Shown here: positions 1 to 8,124 of the stretch, one piece after another | How the letters are laid out: each line of letters begins with the position of its first letter | Numbering within the stretch: the stretch's first letter is position 1 | Assembly (NCBI RefSeq): GCF_000377905.1 | Contig: NZ_KB898873.1 | Location: 248,001-312,000 of the forward strand | DNA: 64,000 bases | DNA from: Thioalkalivibrio sp. ALMg11 | GTDB taxonomy: Bacteria; Pseudomonadota; Gammaproteobacteria; Ectothiorhodospirales; Ectothiorhodospiraceae | Direction of reading: 5' to 3' | Program-made: the position numbers and the translations under genes | The notes under the pieces: generated by a model | Database searches by the model: none | What the model saw: only the letters and a program-made list of their open reading frames with translations | Told to the model about the DNA's origin: nothing

Positions 1-1
1 G

Positions 2-40
2 GAAATCGAATCGATGGCCGGCTACTTCAGCCGCTTCTGA
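2..40 (+). CDS. C-terminal end of an upstream gene, probably a cytochrome c subunit (fccA-like), partial
   Basis: An open frame enters from the left edge and ends at TGA, giving the tail EIESMAGYFSRF. The pattern (I/E)-x-x-(M/L)-A-x-Y/F-(F) is typical of the last helix of small class I cytochromes c. It lies 17 bases before fccB, the place where the haem subunit of flavocytochrome c sulfide dehydrogenase is normally encoded. Identification rests on position and a 12-residue tail only; no haem-binding motif is in view. Confidence 0.45.
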   Translation, partial: EIESMAGYFSRF

Positions 41-57
41 TCAGGGGGAAACGAATC

Positions 58-1353
58 ATGCATGACTTTAATCGACGTAATTTCCTGAAGGTCGCGGGCG
101 TCAGCGGCGCCGCGGCCCTCACCGGTATCGGCTGTGCCACCAATGGCATGCGCGAGGCCGAAAGGGCTCACGTGGTGGTTGTCGGCGGCGGCTCCGGCGG
201 CGCGACCGCCGCCAAGTACATCAAGCAGTTCTCGCCCAACATGCGCGTCACGCTGATCGAGCCAAACGCCACCTACTACACCTGCTACGGCAGTAACTGG
301 GTCATCGGCGGCTTCGCCGGCATGGACGACATCGCCCAGGGCTACGACACCCTGCGGGATGAATACGGCATCGAGATTGTCCAGGACCGGGTCACGGCCG
401 TGGACGCCACGGCGCGCAGCGTGCGCCTGGCCGGCGGCGATAGCATGGGCTACGACAAGCTCGTGATGTCCCCGGGGATCGACTTCCGCTACGACGACAT
501 GCCCGGCATCTCCGAGGCCGATGCCGACCGCATCCCGCATGCCTGGAAGGCTGGTTCGCAGACCGAGTTGCTGCGCTCGCAGCTGCACAGCATGCCCAAC
601 GGCGGTGTATTCGTCATGGTCGCCCCGCCCAACCCGTTCCGCTGCCCACCGGGGCCGTACGAGCGCGTCTCGCTGGTCGCGCACTACCTCAAGCAGGAGA
701 AGCCGCGCTCCAAGATCATCATCCTCGACCCGAAGGACGGCTTCTCCAAGCAGGGCCTGTTCGAGGAAGGCTGGGCCGAGCACTACGGCGACATGATCGA
801 ATGGCGTGCCGGCTCCTCGGGCGGCCGCGCCGAGGAGATCGACGTCTCCAACATGACCGTATTGGCCGACAGCGGCTTCGAACGCGTCCGCGCCGACGTG
901 CTGAACTTCATCCCGGCCCAGCGTGCCGGTCAGATCGCTCATGACGTGGGCCTGACCAACGACGCCGGTTGGGTGCCAGTAGACCAGCTGACCTTCAAGT
1001 CGGAGATGGACGACAACATCTACGTCCTGGGGGATGCGAGCGTGGCGGGCGCCATGCCGAAATCCGGCCACTCGGCCAACAACCAGGGCAAGATCGTGGC
1101 TGCCGCCATCGTCCGCGAACTGGCGGGGCAGGAGCCCATCAACCCGTCCTCGGCCAACACCTGCTACAGCCTGGTGACCCCCGACTACGCGGTCAGCGTG
1201 GCCGCGGTCTACCAGTACCAGGATGGGGCGCAGGCCGGAGTGTCCGGTGCCGGCGGTGTCAGCCCGTCAGGTGCCAGCGCCAGCTTCCGTCGCCGCGAGG
1301 CGGGTTACACCCGCGCCTGGTACAACGGCATCACCAGCGACATCTGGGGCTAA
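58..1353 (+). CDS. fccB: Flavocytochrome c sulfide dehydrogenase, flavoprotein subunit
   Basis: 431 aa. It oxidises sulfide in the periplasm with FAD and passes electrons to the cytochrome c partner. A twin-arginine signal (NRRNFLK, residues 5-11) is followed by an Ala/Gly-rich segment. The Rossmann FAD motif is VVVGGGSGGATAAKY (about 40-54), and a second FAD motif, NIYVLGDAS, is near residues 320-328. Cys196 (PFRCPPGPYE) and Cys369 (SANTCYS) are placed like the redox-active disulfide of the family. The C-terminal FCSD domain ends near residue 431. A GGGGGA ribosome site sits 9 bases before the ATG. The preceding frame looks like the cytochrome subunit, so this is probably an fccAB operon, and a strong terminator follows. 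The gene marks a sulfur-oxidising lifestyle. Confidence 0.93.
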   Translation: MHDFNRRNFLKVAGVSGAAALTGIGCATNGMREAERAHVVVVGGGSGGATAAKYIKQFSPNMRVTLIEPNATYYTCYGSNWVIGGFAGMDDIAQGYDTLRDEYGIEIVQDRVTAVDATARSVRLAGGDSMGYDKLVMSPGIDFRYDDMPGISEADADRIPHAWKAGSQTELLRSQLHSMPNGGVFVMVAPPNPFRCPPGPYERVSLVAHYLKQEKPRSKIIILDPKDGFSKQGLFEEGWAEHYGDMIEWRAGSSGGRAEEIDVSNMTVLADSGFERVRADVLNFIPAQRAGQIAHDVGLTNDAGWVPVDQLTFKSEMDDNIYVLGDASVAGAMPKSGHSANNQGKIVAAAIVRELAGQEPINPSSANTCYSLVTPDYAVSVAAVYQYQDGAQAGVSGAGGVSPSGASASFRRREAGYTRAWYNGITSDIWG

Positions 1354-1383
1354 GCTCCAGCGTTCCACTACGGAACACACTCA

Positions 1384-1412
1384 AACGGCGCCTCCGGGCG
1401 CCGTTTTTTTTT
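1384..1412 (+). terminator. Rho-independent terminator of the fcc operon
   Basis: A 9-bp perfect GC-rich stem (AACGGCGCC / GGCGCCGTT) with a 4-base loop (TCCG) is followed directly by a run of nine T, 30 bases after the fccB stop. Confidence 0.93.
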
Positions 1413-1416
1413 GCTC

Positions 1417-1690
1417 ACCACGTAGGCACGAAGATGGACTAAGGGCGTTTGAACCACAGAGGACACGGGGGCCTCGGAGAAAACCGGAGATGGTGCGCAA
1501 GAAGGGTAGGATCCGGATGAGCGCAGCGAATCGCATCGGTTCCGCGGAACGGCCGTCCCCTGATGCGTTTCGCATGGCTCAACGCATCCTACTCGCTGCC
1601 CTTCTCCGTGCTCTCTGTGCCCTCTGTGGTTGAACCGATCTTGACCTTGCCCTTCTTCGTGCCTTCGCGCGCTTCGTGGTAAACAAAGGC
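1417..1690. repeat. Nested inverted-repeat intergenic element
   Basis: This gene-free stretch is symmetrical. TTGAACCACAGAGGACAC (1449-1466) faces GTGCCCTCTGTGGTTGAA (1617-1634) with two mismatches. The outer arms also match (CACCACG...GGCACGAAG near 1417 against CTTCGTGCC...CTTCGTGGT near 1660-1680). In its centre (about 1505-1592) sits a second palindromic unit of the GATGCG-TTGAGCGCAGCG family that recurs near 9.1, 9.9, 10.6 and 23.9 kb. A partial relative of the outer arm (ACCACGAAGCGCACGAAG) occurs at about 30734. No gene is supported here. Confidence 0.7.
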
Positions 1691-1693
1691 GCG

Positions 1694-1894
1694 TCAGGCG
1701 TTGAGGTCGGGGATCAGGCGGCTGCGCAGGCGCTGAATGGAGTCCTTCAGCTGCAGCTTGCGCTTCTTCAGGCGCTGGATGGCGAAGATGTCCGGTGCGG
1801 CCTGCTCGTGCATCACGCCGATCGCGGAATCCAGGGCCCGGTGCTCGGCCTCCAGCTCGGCCAGGTGTGCGCGAATCTGACTCTCGGTTTCCAA
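1694..1894 (-). CDS. YdcH/DUF465 family small helical protein
   Basis: 66 aa when started at the TTG at 1894. The helical, charged sequence ending in IQRLKKRKLQLKDSIQRLRS matches the YdcH (DUF465) family, whose C-terminal core is typically (E)xLKKxKLxLKDxI. The family is about 70 aa and its function is unknown. The frame stays open to an ATG at 2017, but that start would give a 41-residue N-terminal extension of unlike composition crossing the promoter region of the divergent hydrolase gene. The TTG has a GGGGG ribosome site just upstream, so it is preferred. Confidence 0.75.
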   Translation of the reverse strand: METESQIRAHLAELEAEHRALDSAIGVMHEQAAPDIFAIQRLKKRKLQLKDSIQRLRSRLIPDLNA

Positions 1895-2035
1895 GCCGGC
1901 CCCCAGTGGTCCCGTGAAGTGGTGGCCGTGTGCCGGGAGACACCCCGCGTGGCCATTCGGATGGTCAAACCCGTATGATCGCAGACCGTCCCCGGCGGGA
2001 CCATAGCAAGCCTTCATTCATCCGGAGCCCACCCG

Positions 2036-2806
2036 ATGGCGACCCACAACACGCCGCTGACCGTTCAGACCCCGCGCGGCATTCGCCTCGGCGGCGTAGT
2101 CGTCGCGCCCGAGGCGGATGCCATCCGCGGACAGGCCTGCATTGCGCACTGTTTCGCCTGCTCCAAGGACTTCCCCGCCACCGTACGCCTGGCGCGCGCC
2201 CTGGCCGCGGAGGGCATCGCCACGTTGCGCTTCGATTTTATGGGGCTGGGCGACTCCGAAGGGGAGTTCCGTGACAGCACGCTGGAGACCTACTGCGAGG
2301 ATCTCCACTCCGCCATCGAGGCGCTGGAGACCCACACCGGGCGGCATACCAACCTGCTGATCGGCCATAGCTTCGGCGGGGCCATGGCGATCTATGTAGG
2401 GGCGCAGCGCGAGTCACTGGACGGCATCGTGACGATCGCCGCCCCCAGCCGCCCCGGGCATGTCGCCCACCTGTTCGGCGATACCGCGGAGGAGATCCGC
2501 CGCGAGGGTTCCGCCCGTATCAGCATCGGCGGGCGGCCGGTGGAGATCGGTCGCGCCTTTATCGAGTCGATCGAGGAGCCGACGCTGGATTCCGCACTGG
2601 AGACCCTGGAGCAGCCACTCCTGCTGCTGCATGCACCGGGCGACACCGTGGTCAGCGTCGATCACGCCCGCAAGATTTTCCAGCAGGCCCACCACCCGAA
2701 GAGCTTCGTCGCCCTGCACCAGACCGACCACCTGCTCTCGCGCCCGGAACACACCCGCTACGTCGCCGGCCTGATCCGGGCCTGGGCCGCCAACCTGCTG
2801 GATTGA
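2036..2806 (+). CDS. Alpha/beta hydrolase, OsmC-associated type
   Basis: 256 aa, a cytoplasmic alpha/beta-hydrolase fold. The nucleophile elbow is GHSFGG with Ser112. The likely acid is Asp203 (HAPGDTVV) and the likely base His232 (QTDHLL). The N-terminal block CFACSKDFPATVRLARALA and RFDFMGLGDSEGEF are the signature of the hydrolase half of the bifunctional hydrolase/OsmC proteins found in many bacteria. Here the protein stops after the hydrolase domain, and no OsmC gene is adjacent. The substrate is unknown. The gene diverges from the YdcH-like gene and stands alone. Confidence 0.8.
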   Translation: MATHNTPLTVQTPRGIRLGGVVVAPEADAIRGQACIAHCFACSKDFPATVRLARALAAEGIATLRFDFMGLGDSEGEFRDSTLETYCEDLHSAIEALETHTGRHTNLLIGHSFGGAMAIYVGAQRESLDGIVTIAAPSRPGHVAHLFGDTAEEIRREGSARISIGGRPVEIGRAFIESIEEPTLDSALETLEQPLLLLHAPGDTVVSVDHARKIFQQAHHPKSFVALHQTDHLLSRPEHTRYVAGLIRAWAANLLD

Positions 2807-2839
2807 CCGCCGGGACACCCGAGAACGGTGGAGGCCAGC

Positions 2840-2900
2840 CCTCTGGCCGATCGAGCCTTACCCGCGCCGCAATCGCCGAGAGGGCCCGGCTCCTACAACT
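2840..2900. repeat. REP-like half element (GGCTCCTACA family)
   Basis: The gap between the hydrolase and fpr holds TCGCCGAGAGGGCCCGGC followed by TCCTACA. Reversed, this reads as the TGTAGGAGCCGGG...CTCGGCGA type of REP sequence common in gammaproteobacteria. Only one arm is well preserved. Confidence 0.4.
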
Positions 2901-2935
2901 CCAGAGCCACGGATGCCTCCTCGGATGAAGGCGCC

Positions 2936-3676
2936 TTACCAGTAATTTTCGGTCGTGATCTGCCCCGGCTTGCGCCGGCGGTTCTTCTCCAGCCCACGCT
3001 CTTTCAGGATGTCGGCGGTGTCCTTCACCATATCCGGGTTGCCGCACAGCATGACCTGGGAATGCTCCGGCGTGATCTTCAGCCCGGCGTGATGTTCCAG
3101 GCGACCCTCGGCAATCGCGGCCGGCACGCGGCCCTCGAGCCCACCCGGACACGGTTCCCGGCTGACAAACGGGATGTACTGGAACCGTTTCGAATCACGT
3201 TCCTGGAACTGCCGGATCGTGTCCTGGTAGGTGAGTTCTTCTGCCTTGCGCACCGCGTGGATCAGGCGGATATTCTCGAAGCGTTCCCACGGGGTATCGG
3301 TCTTCAGCATGGACAGGAACGGCCCCAGCGCAGTGCCGGTGGAGAGCAACCACAGGTCGCGGCTGTCCGGCAGCTCGTCCAGGGTGAAAAAGCCGGTCGC
3401 CCGCGGCATCAGCTCCACCGTGTCGCCCGGCTCCAACTGCACCAGGCGGTTGGACAGTGGCCCGTCCGGAACGGTAATCAGGTAGAAGTCCAGCGGCGTT
3501 TCACCCGGCGCATTCACGTAGGAGTACGGCCGCGCCACCGGCTCGCCGTCGATCTCCAGACGCAAGCGGTTGAACTGCCCGGCCTTGAACGACTCGACCT
3601 CGGCATCCACGCGCAGCGAGAACAGCCGATCGGTCCACTGCTTGCGCTCCTTTACGACCCCGGTCACCCAGCCCAT
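2936..3676 (-). CDS. fpr: Ferredoxin--NADP+ reductase
   Basis: 246 aa. A cytosolic FAD enzyme of the bacterial Fpr class that exchanges electrons between NADPH and ferredoxin or flavodoxin. The FAD site ARPYSYVNAPGE (about 48-59) has the RPYS motif. The NADP half starts at LLSTGTALGPFLSML (about 109-123), and the LCGNPDMV block lies near residues 210-217. The protein ends in ENYW; a short C-terminal aromatic tail is typical of this class. The start has an AAGGA site. An A/T-rich GATAAT lies about 30 bases upstream, in the gap shared with the divergent thioredoxin-like gene. Fpr is often tied to oxidative stress and iron-sulfur repair. Confidence 0.92.
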   Translation of the reverse strand: MGWVTGVVKERKQWTDRLFSLRVDAEVESFKAGQFNRLRLEIDGEPVARPYSYVNAPGETPLDFYLITVPDGPLSNRLVQLEPGDTVELMPRATGFFTLDELPDSRDLWLLSTGTALGPFLSMLKTDTPWERFENIRLIHAVRKAEELTYQDTIRQFQERDSKRFQYIPFVSREPCPGGLEGRVPAAIAEGRLEHHAGLKITPEHSQVMLCGNPDMVKDTADILKERGLEKNRRRKPGQITTENYW

Positions 3677-3757
3677 ATTCCTTACTCCATTACTCGGGTA
3701 TTATCTCGAAGAGTGCTGGCGCGGCCGGAAGGTTTCAAGCACCCCCGGCCAACACCG

Positions 3758-3763
3758 TATAAT
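3758..3763 (+). promoter_or_regulatory. Candidate -10 box of the thioredoxin-like gene
   Basis: A perfect TATAAT lies 29 bases before the ATG at 3792. The best -35 candidate (TTCAAG, 3734-3739) is weak, with an 18-base spacer. Confidence 0.55.
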
Positions 3764-3791
3764 TGTCGCAAATCCGAACACTGGAGCAGTC

Positions 3792-4373
3792 ATGGCCCGC
3801 ACCCCCTCGCAGATGATCGAACTCGGCACCGAGGCACCGAACTTCTCCCTGCCGGACGTCGTCTCCGGCGAGACCATCAGCCTCGACAGTTTCCCCGATG
3901 CGAAAGGCTTCATGATCGCCTTTATATGCAATCACTGCCCGTTCGTGCAGCTGGTCCGCCACGAGTTCGCCCGCTACGGCCGCGAATACTCGAGCAAGGG
4001 CATCGCGGTCATCGCGATCAACTCCAACGACATCCAGGCCGTCCCGGACGACGCCCCGGACAAGATGAAGGACGACGCCCGCCGCTTCGGCTACAACTTC
4101 CCCTACTGCCTGGACGAAGACCAGTCCGTCGCCAAGGCCTATCACGCCGCCTGCACCCCGGACTTCTACCTGTTCGACGCCGAACGCAAGCTCTATTATC
4201 GCGGCCAGTTCGACGCGTCCCGCCCGGGCTCCGACACCCCAGTCACCGGACGCGATCTGCGCGCCGCCAGCGACGCGCTCCTAGCCGGAAAGCCGGCGCC
4301 TGAGCCGCAGCACCCGAGCCTCGGCTGCAACATCAAGTGGCGCCCGGGCAACGAGCCCGACTACTTCGGCTGA
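3792..4373 (+). CDS. Thioredoxin-fold peroxiredoxin-like protein
   Basis: 193 aa from the ATG at 3792, which has GGAG five bases upstream; the open frame extends back to 3570 but overlaps fpr. It belongs to the AhpC/TSA-like thioredoxin family. GTEAPNFSLPDV opens the fold, and the active-site motif CNHCPFV places Cys46 and Cys49. This CxxCP form occurs in a widespread group of single-domain cytoplasmic thioredoxin-family proteins. There is no signal peptide. The C-terminal GCNIKWRPGNEPDYFG is also characteristic of that group. The exact redox partner is not known. It diverges from fpr, which fits a shared redox role. Confidence 0.8.
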   Translation: MARTPSQMIELGTEAPNFSLPDVVSGETISLDSFPDAKGFMIAFICNHCPFVQLVRHEFARYGREYSSKGIAVIAINSNDIQAVPDDAPDKMKDDARRFGYNFPYCLDEDQSVAKAYHAACTPDFYLFDAERKLYYRGQFDASRPGSDTPVTGRDLRAASDALLAGKPAPEPQHPSLGCNIKWRPGNEPDYFG

Positions 4374-4415
4374 ACCGGGCACTCCTGTTCAAACAAGCCT
4401 TTGTTGGGAACAGCC

Positions 4416-4493
4416 TTGTGGGAACGGGCCTGCCCGCGAATGCCCCTGCCCGCGCCAGATCCTGGCCGGAGCATTCGCCCGCGGGCCGCCCCT
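4416..4493. repeat. REP-like palindromic element (GCGAATGC family)
   Basis: TTGTGGGAACGGGCCTGCCC then GCGAATGC is mirrored by GCATTCGCCCGCGGGC 35 bases on. This is the layout of the well-known Pseudomonas-type REP pair (TGTGGGAGCGGGC...GCGAATG). It fills the gap between the thioredoxin-like gene and the next gene. Confidence 0.55.
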
Positions 4494-4549
4494 AACAAAC
4501 ACCTCGCTGCGCCGTATACTGGCCTCATCCACCAGCCGGGGATCGTCGC

Positions 4550-5080
4550 ATGCCGCCCAATAACGTAATCGACGGCCCGCGCGTCACACCATGGCGCTGC
4601 CCGTCCTGCCAGGAGTCGGTCCCGCGCCTGCTTCCGAACGGCGCGCCCAACCGCATCCCGGTCGCACCCGAGCGAATGGCACTGCCGGACGCCACCGTGC
4701 ACCAGGCCTGCGCGCGCGTGCAGGGCCTGCGGGCGCCGGAGATCTGCTATGCCTGTGACCAGGCCTATCAGGAGCTGCTGGGCACACTGGTACGCCCACC
4801 CGCCGAGCTGGGCGATGCCCGTAGCGACCCCGGCCTGAACGACACCGGCCTCATCGGCGGCCTGCTCCCCATCGCCGACCAGGGCACACAGATCCTGATA
4901 TTCAACATCATCAACGAGGAACTGCGCTGCACGGAGATCGAGCGCCTGACCAGCTTCAATCCCGACCGTCTCACCTACCCCGGCTCACGCGGCGCCATCG
5001 CCCCACGCATCTGGGCGCTCTACGAAGACCACCTGGCCCAGCTCCACGCCCGCGCACCCGTCCCCTACCACCCCGAGTAG
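4550..5080 (+). CDS. Hypothetical protein with two CxxC knuckles
   Basis: 176 aa, function not recognised. The first third contains CPSC (Cys17, Cys20) and CYAC (Cys66, Cys69), a spacing that could bind one zinc ion as a treble-clef or split zinc ribbon. The rest is mixed alpha/beta without membrane segments or a signal peptide. A TATACT -10-like box lies at 4515-4520 and a GGGGA site precedes the ATG. It stands alone between repeats. The long frame on the opposite strand (4361-4702) is much less protein-like, so this strand is chosen. Confidence 0.6.
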   Translation: MPPNNVIDGPRVTPWRCPSCQESVPRLLPNGAPNRIPVAPERMALPDATVHQACARVQGLRAPEICYACDQAYQELLGTLVRPPAELGDARSDPGLNDTGLIGGLLPIADQGTQILIFNIINEELRCTEIERLTSFNPDRLTYPGSRGAIAPRIWALYEDHLAQLHARAPVPYHPE

Positions 5081-5210
5081 AACGGCCCACCACCCACTCC
5101 GGCCAGGGCGGTGGCCCCTTCATTCCCGGCTTACGTCTCCCCGCTCGATGCCGTACCGAGGGCCACACCCCTCGTTCCGTCATTCCGGAAACCGAGCCGC
5201 CCCGCCCGAC

Positions 5211-5432
5211 GTCATCCCGGAAACCGCGCAGCGGTTATCCGGGATCTCCTCGCCAAACCCCACCCGCGAAGCATCGGGGTTTCGGCTGGAGATTGCCACG
5301 GCCCCTCGCGGGGCCTCGCAATGACGCAGGATATCGTCGTCCCGGCCGAAGCGAAGCGTAGAGCCGGGATCTCGCCGGTATGGGGCAGGGTCAGGAGATC
5401 CCGGATAACCGCTGCGCGGTTTCCGGGATGAC
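5211..5432. repeat. Composite palindromic repeat with a 40-bp perfect inverted repeat
   Basis: The 370 bases between the two hypothetical genes contain no gene. The arm starting GTCATCCCGGAAACCGCGCA at 5211-5250 is repeated exactly, inverted, at 5393-5432. Between them lie a CATTGCGAGG-type unit (about 5290-5331, CCTCGCGGGGCCTCGCAATG) and another CCCGG(C/A)...CCGGGATCTC unit. A shorter relative (GTCATTCCGGAAACCG) sits at about 5179. The same CCCGGA...TCCGGGAT family recurs at 18.2-18.4 and 20.4-20.5 kb. Confidence 0.85.
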
Positions 5433-5450
5433 GAACGTGGAGAGGATGCG

Positions 5451-5807
5451 TCAGGCGTCGTCTTCGGCGTCCACACGCGCGAGCATGCGCATCCCGCCAA
5501 CCATGCAGCGCAACGCATCGACGGTCTGCAAATCGAACGCCGCCCCGGTCTCGGCGGGCAGCCCCCAGTACTTCGGGCGACAGGTGGCCGGACGATCCTC
5601 GGGCATGACACGCGCCGCAGCCGCGTCGACCGCCACGAGCAGATCGGCCCAGGCCAGATCCTCGTCCGTCACCTCGGCCATGGCCCGCGCCGGGCGCACC
5701 TCGATCCAGTCCTCGAACTCCGCTGCGGCGCCCAGCTCGGCCACACGCGCGGCCCGCCCGTCGGGTCGCGCGGCCGCCACCAGCAGACGCGCCCGCCGCT
5801 TAAACAT
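5451..5807 (-). CDS. Hypothetical protein, weakly like low-molecular-weight phosphatases
   Basis: 118 aa. The middle part, DEDLAWADLLVAVDAAAARV, resembles the segment of low-molecular-weight protein-tyrosine-phosphatase-like proteins in which 'WADLI' precedes the product-side helix. However, the N-terminal CX5R phosphate loop is absent, replaced by LLVAAARPDGR. It may be a decayed or repurposed family member. No operon partner is visible, and composition matches the surrounding genome. The functional assignment is very tentative; that the frame is coding is more likely than not. Confidence 0.45.
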   Translation of the reverse strand: MFKRRARLLVAAARPDGRAARVAELGAAAEFEDWIEVRPARAMAEVTDEDLAWADLLVAVDAAAARVMPEDRPATCRPKYWGLPAETGAAFDLQTVDALRCMVGGMRMLARVDAEDDA

Positions 5808-5905
5808 CTCCGACGCCCCGAAAGCCCATTTGTCCAGCCACCGAGGTCAACGCCAAGCTATATTCAGAGATACTAATTACCCATCGCATACGGAGAACGG
5901 ACACC

Positions 5906-6112
5906 ATGGCCCACCTCGACTGGTCGCATTATCCGGTGAATGAACTGAAGCTCGTCTACAGCACGCTGCACGCGCAACTGACGCTGGAGCCCGAGCTGAT
6001 GGATTCCGAACTGATGGCCGACCTGCAGACCCACCTGCAGCAGGCAGCAAAGGCTGCCGGCGTGGACGCCTCCACCCACTCGCAGTGGGCCGCGTGGCTT
6101 AACGACCGCTAA
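5906..6112 (+). CDS. Small hypothetical protein
   Basis: 68 aa with no recognised domain. The sequence is helical and acidic (LTLEPELMDSELMADLQTHL) and ends in QWAAWLNDR. There is no signal peptide or membrane segment. A good GGAGAA ribosome site precedes the ATG, and a TATATT sits 41 bases before it. The gene is isolated, with about 100 bases of free sequence on either side. Confidence 0.55.
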   Translation: MAHLDWSHYPVNELKLVYSTLHAQLTLEPELMDSELMADLQTHLQQAAKAAGVDASTHSQWAAWLNDR

Positions 6113-6220
6113 CCCCGACAACCCTTGTCGTACAGTCGCCCGCCCATCTTTTGACCAATGGGCGCCAAGGAGCGCCCAAACACCGAGGGGGCGCGACGCC
6201 TAGAATCCGGTCGATACGGG

Positions 6221-6553
6221 TTAATCGACCTCGATAAGCAAATCACCCCGCTCCAGGGCTTCCAGGACCCGGGGCAACAAGGGCTCAAACCATTGAAGCA
6301 AAGCCGCCTTCCGGGTGTTGCCGACTCTGAGCCACACCACAGCCGGTTGATCGGACGAGCCCGCAGATCGCCAAACGGCGAAATCTTCATCCTTGGTCAA
6401 GATCACGGCGCCCGTCCGGGTCGCTTCCGCCCAGATCGCCTTGTCAGAGGCAGACAGCAATCCCACATCCGCGACATGATCGGCTTCCACACCCCGATCA
6501 ACACGCCAGCGCGCCAGCGCCGGCGGCAACTGTGCGTCGACCAGAAAGCGCAT
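6221..6553 (-). CDS. DUF5615 PIN-like toxin
   Basis: 110 aa. The start MRFLVDAQLPPALARWL-like, then DHVADVGL, ILTKDEDF and VWLRVGNT, form the pattern of the DUF5615 (PIN-like) family, a minimal Mut7-C/PIN-type nuclease fold. Candidate acidic residues are Asp6, Asp53 in the ASDKAIW segment, and Asp75/Asp77 in KDEDF. The start codon ATG directly follows the TGA of the upstream DUF433 gene, so the two are translated as a pair. DUF433-DUF5615 pairs are regarded as toxin-antitoxin-like modules; nuclease action here is inferred from the family. Confidence 0.83.
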   Translation of the reverse strand: MRFLVDAQLPPALARWRVDRGVEADHVADVGLLSASDKAIWAEATRTGAVILTKDEDFAVWRSAGSSDQPAVVWLRVGNTRKAALLQWFEPLLPRVLEALERGDLLIEVD

Positions 6554-6778
6554 TCAGGCTACGTGAAGGACAGGGTGGTCCGTCTGTCGCGCAGCAAATT
6601 GCAACGCTGCGGTGATATCTTCAGCTTCTAGATAGGGGTAGTCCTTGAGGATCTCTTCCCGAGAAGCCCCCGCAGCCAGAAGATTCAGGACATCCTTAAC
6701 GCGGACACGCGTCCCCCGAATACACGGCCGGCCGCCACATGTCTCGGGATCAAAGGTGATGCGCTGCAATTCGCTCAT
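6554..6778 (-). CDS. DUF433 antitoxin-like protein
   Basis: 74 aa. FDPETCGGRPCIRGTRVRV is the hallmark of DUF433, a winged-helix family (VapB45-like) that acts as antitoxin to DUF5615 nucleases. The frame opens at an ATG at 6793, but AGGAGG lies five bases before the ATG at 6778, so the second Met (MSELQR) is the likely start. The stop abuts the toxin's start codon. A TACACT-like -10 can be read about 45 bases upstream on this strand. Confidence 0.83.
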   Translation of the reverse strand: MSELQRITFDPETCGGRPCIRGTRVRVKDVLNLLAAGASREEILKDYPYLEAEDITAALQFAARQTDHPVLHVA

Positions 6779-6907
6779 GCCAACCTCCTGCACATGCCAC
6801 GGAACGACTCCCGTTAGAGTGTACCCGCATAGCTGAAAGTGTTCGCGCGCACCCGCAGCTTGCGCGGGAAGGGATTGCTTCGCCTGCTGGCAATCCGCTC
6901 GCTACCG

Positions 6908-7990
6908 CTACGCGTCGCCTTCGGTAGCCTTGCGGTGTTCGGCGGCGAAGTCGAGCATGCGCTGCGTGGCCACCAGGGCCTTCTGGCGCGCGGTCTCGTC
7001 GACGAAGATCTCGTTCTTGGCCGGTTCGTTGGTGTCTTCCAGCGTCTCGGCCAGAGAGACCAGATCGTTCATCGCCATCCACGGGCAGTGCGCGCAGCTG
7101 GTACAGGTGGCGCTTTGCCCCCCGGTCGGGGCCTCGATCAGCGTCTTGTCCGGGGCAGCCTGCAGCATCTTGTAAAAGATCCCCTTGTCCGTCGCGACAA
7201 TGAATTCCTGCTCCGGGCGATCCTTCACCGCCGCGATCAGCTGGCTGGTAGAGCCGACCACGTCCGCCTGGTGGATCACCTCGCGCGGGGATTCCGGATG
7301 GACCAGCACGGCGGCGCCGGGATGCCGGCCGCGCAGGTCTTCCAGCGCCCAGGATCGGAACTCGTCATGCACCACGCAGGAGCCATCCCACAGCACCATG
7401 TCGGCGCCCGTGGTGCGGCGGATGTAGTCGCCCAGGTGCTTGTCCGGGGCCCAGAGAACCTTCTTGCCCTGGTCGCGCAGGTGCTCGACCAGCGGCACGG
7501 CGATGCTGGAAGTGACGACGTAATCGGCCTGCGCCTTCACGTCCACCGAGGTATTCGAGTACACCACCACGGTGTGATCCGGATACTGCGCACGGAATTC
7601 CGCGAACGCGTCTGCCGGGCAGCCGAGATCCAGCGAGCACTCCGCCTCCAGCGTCGGCATCAGCACACGCTTCTCCGGACTCAGGATCTTGGCCGTCTCG
7701 CCCATGAAGCGCACGCCGGCCACCACCAGCGTCTCGGCCGGGTGTTCCTTGCCAAAGCGCGCCATCTCCAGGGAGTCGGACACGCAGCCGCCGGTCTCGT
7801 CCGCGAGCCGCTGCAGGGATTCGTCCACGTAGTAATGCGCAACCAGCACCGCATTGCGTTCGATCAGCAAGCGCTTGATGCGGCGCACCAACTCGTCGCG
7901 CTGGGCGTCGGTCAACGCGTGCAACGACGCCGTCACATGGTCCGTGCGCGGCACGTGGAAAATCGGTTTTTCGGCCACCGGTGCGTTCAT
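6908..7990 (-). CDS. nadA: Quinolinate synthase A
   Basis: 360 aa from the ATG at 7990, which has GAGAGGG just upstream; a GTG four codons earlier is also in frame. NadA condenses iminoaspartate with dihydroxyacetone phosphate to quinolinate in NAD biosynthesis, using a 4Fe-4S cluster. Visible family blocks are [28 protein letters not shown], the cysteine-bearing [25 protein letters not shown], and [12 protein letters not shown] near the C-terminus. The gene is alone; nadB and nadC are not in the window. Confidence 0.95.
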   Translation of the reverse strand: MNAPVAEKPIFHVPRTDHVTASLHALTDAQRDELVRRIKRLLIERNAVLVAHYYVDESLQRLADETGGCVSDSLEMARFGKEHPAETLVVAGVRFMGETAKILSPEKRVLMPTLEAECSLDLGCPADAFAEFRAQYPDHTVVVYSNTSVDVKAQADYVVTSSIAVPLVEHLRDQGKKVLWAPDKHLGDYIRRTTGADMVLWDGSCVVHDEFRSWALEDLRGRHPGAAVLVHPESPREVIHQADVVGSTSQLIAAVKDRPEQEFIVATDKGIFYKMLQAAPDKTLIEAPTGGQSATCTSCAHCPWMAMNDLVSLAETLEDTNEPAKNEIFVDETARQKALVATQRMLDFAAEHRKATEGDA

Positions 7991-8109
7991 CTGCCCTCTC
8001 ACCCCAGCATCCGGGGTAGATCATCGTCTGCTAATAGTACGACAGGGCCCAGGCCGCTGTCGTTCCTGCACATTGTGGGGTCGTACCCACGCATCCCAAC
8101 CACCCCGCC

Positions 8110-8115
8110 TATAAT
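8110..8115 (+). promoter_or_regulatory. -10-like box very close to the LRV gene start
   Basis: TATAAT lies only nine bases before the ATG at 8125. If it is used, transcription would begin about two or three bases before the start codon, giving a leaderless message. No convincing -35 box is seen at 16-18 bases, so this is tentative. Confidence 0.35.
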
Positions 8116-8124
8116 GCGTCCGCC

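Noticed and set aside
5451-5807. Assignment as an active low-molecular-weight phosphatase or arsenate reductase
   Set aside because: The CX5R phosphate-binding loop is absent; only a weak central similarity remains.
6159-6178. Hairpin TGGGCGC-CAAGGA-GCGCCCA after the DUF5615 gene as a terminator
   Set aside because: The stem is good but no T run follows on either strand, so termination is not supported.
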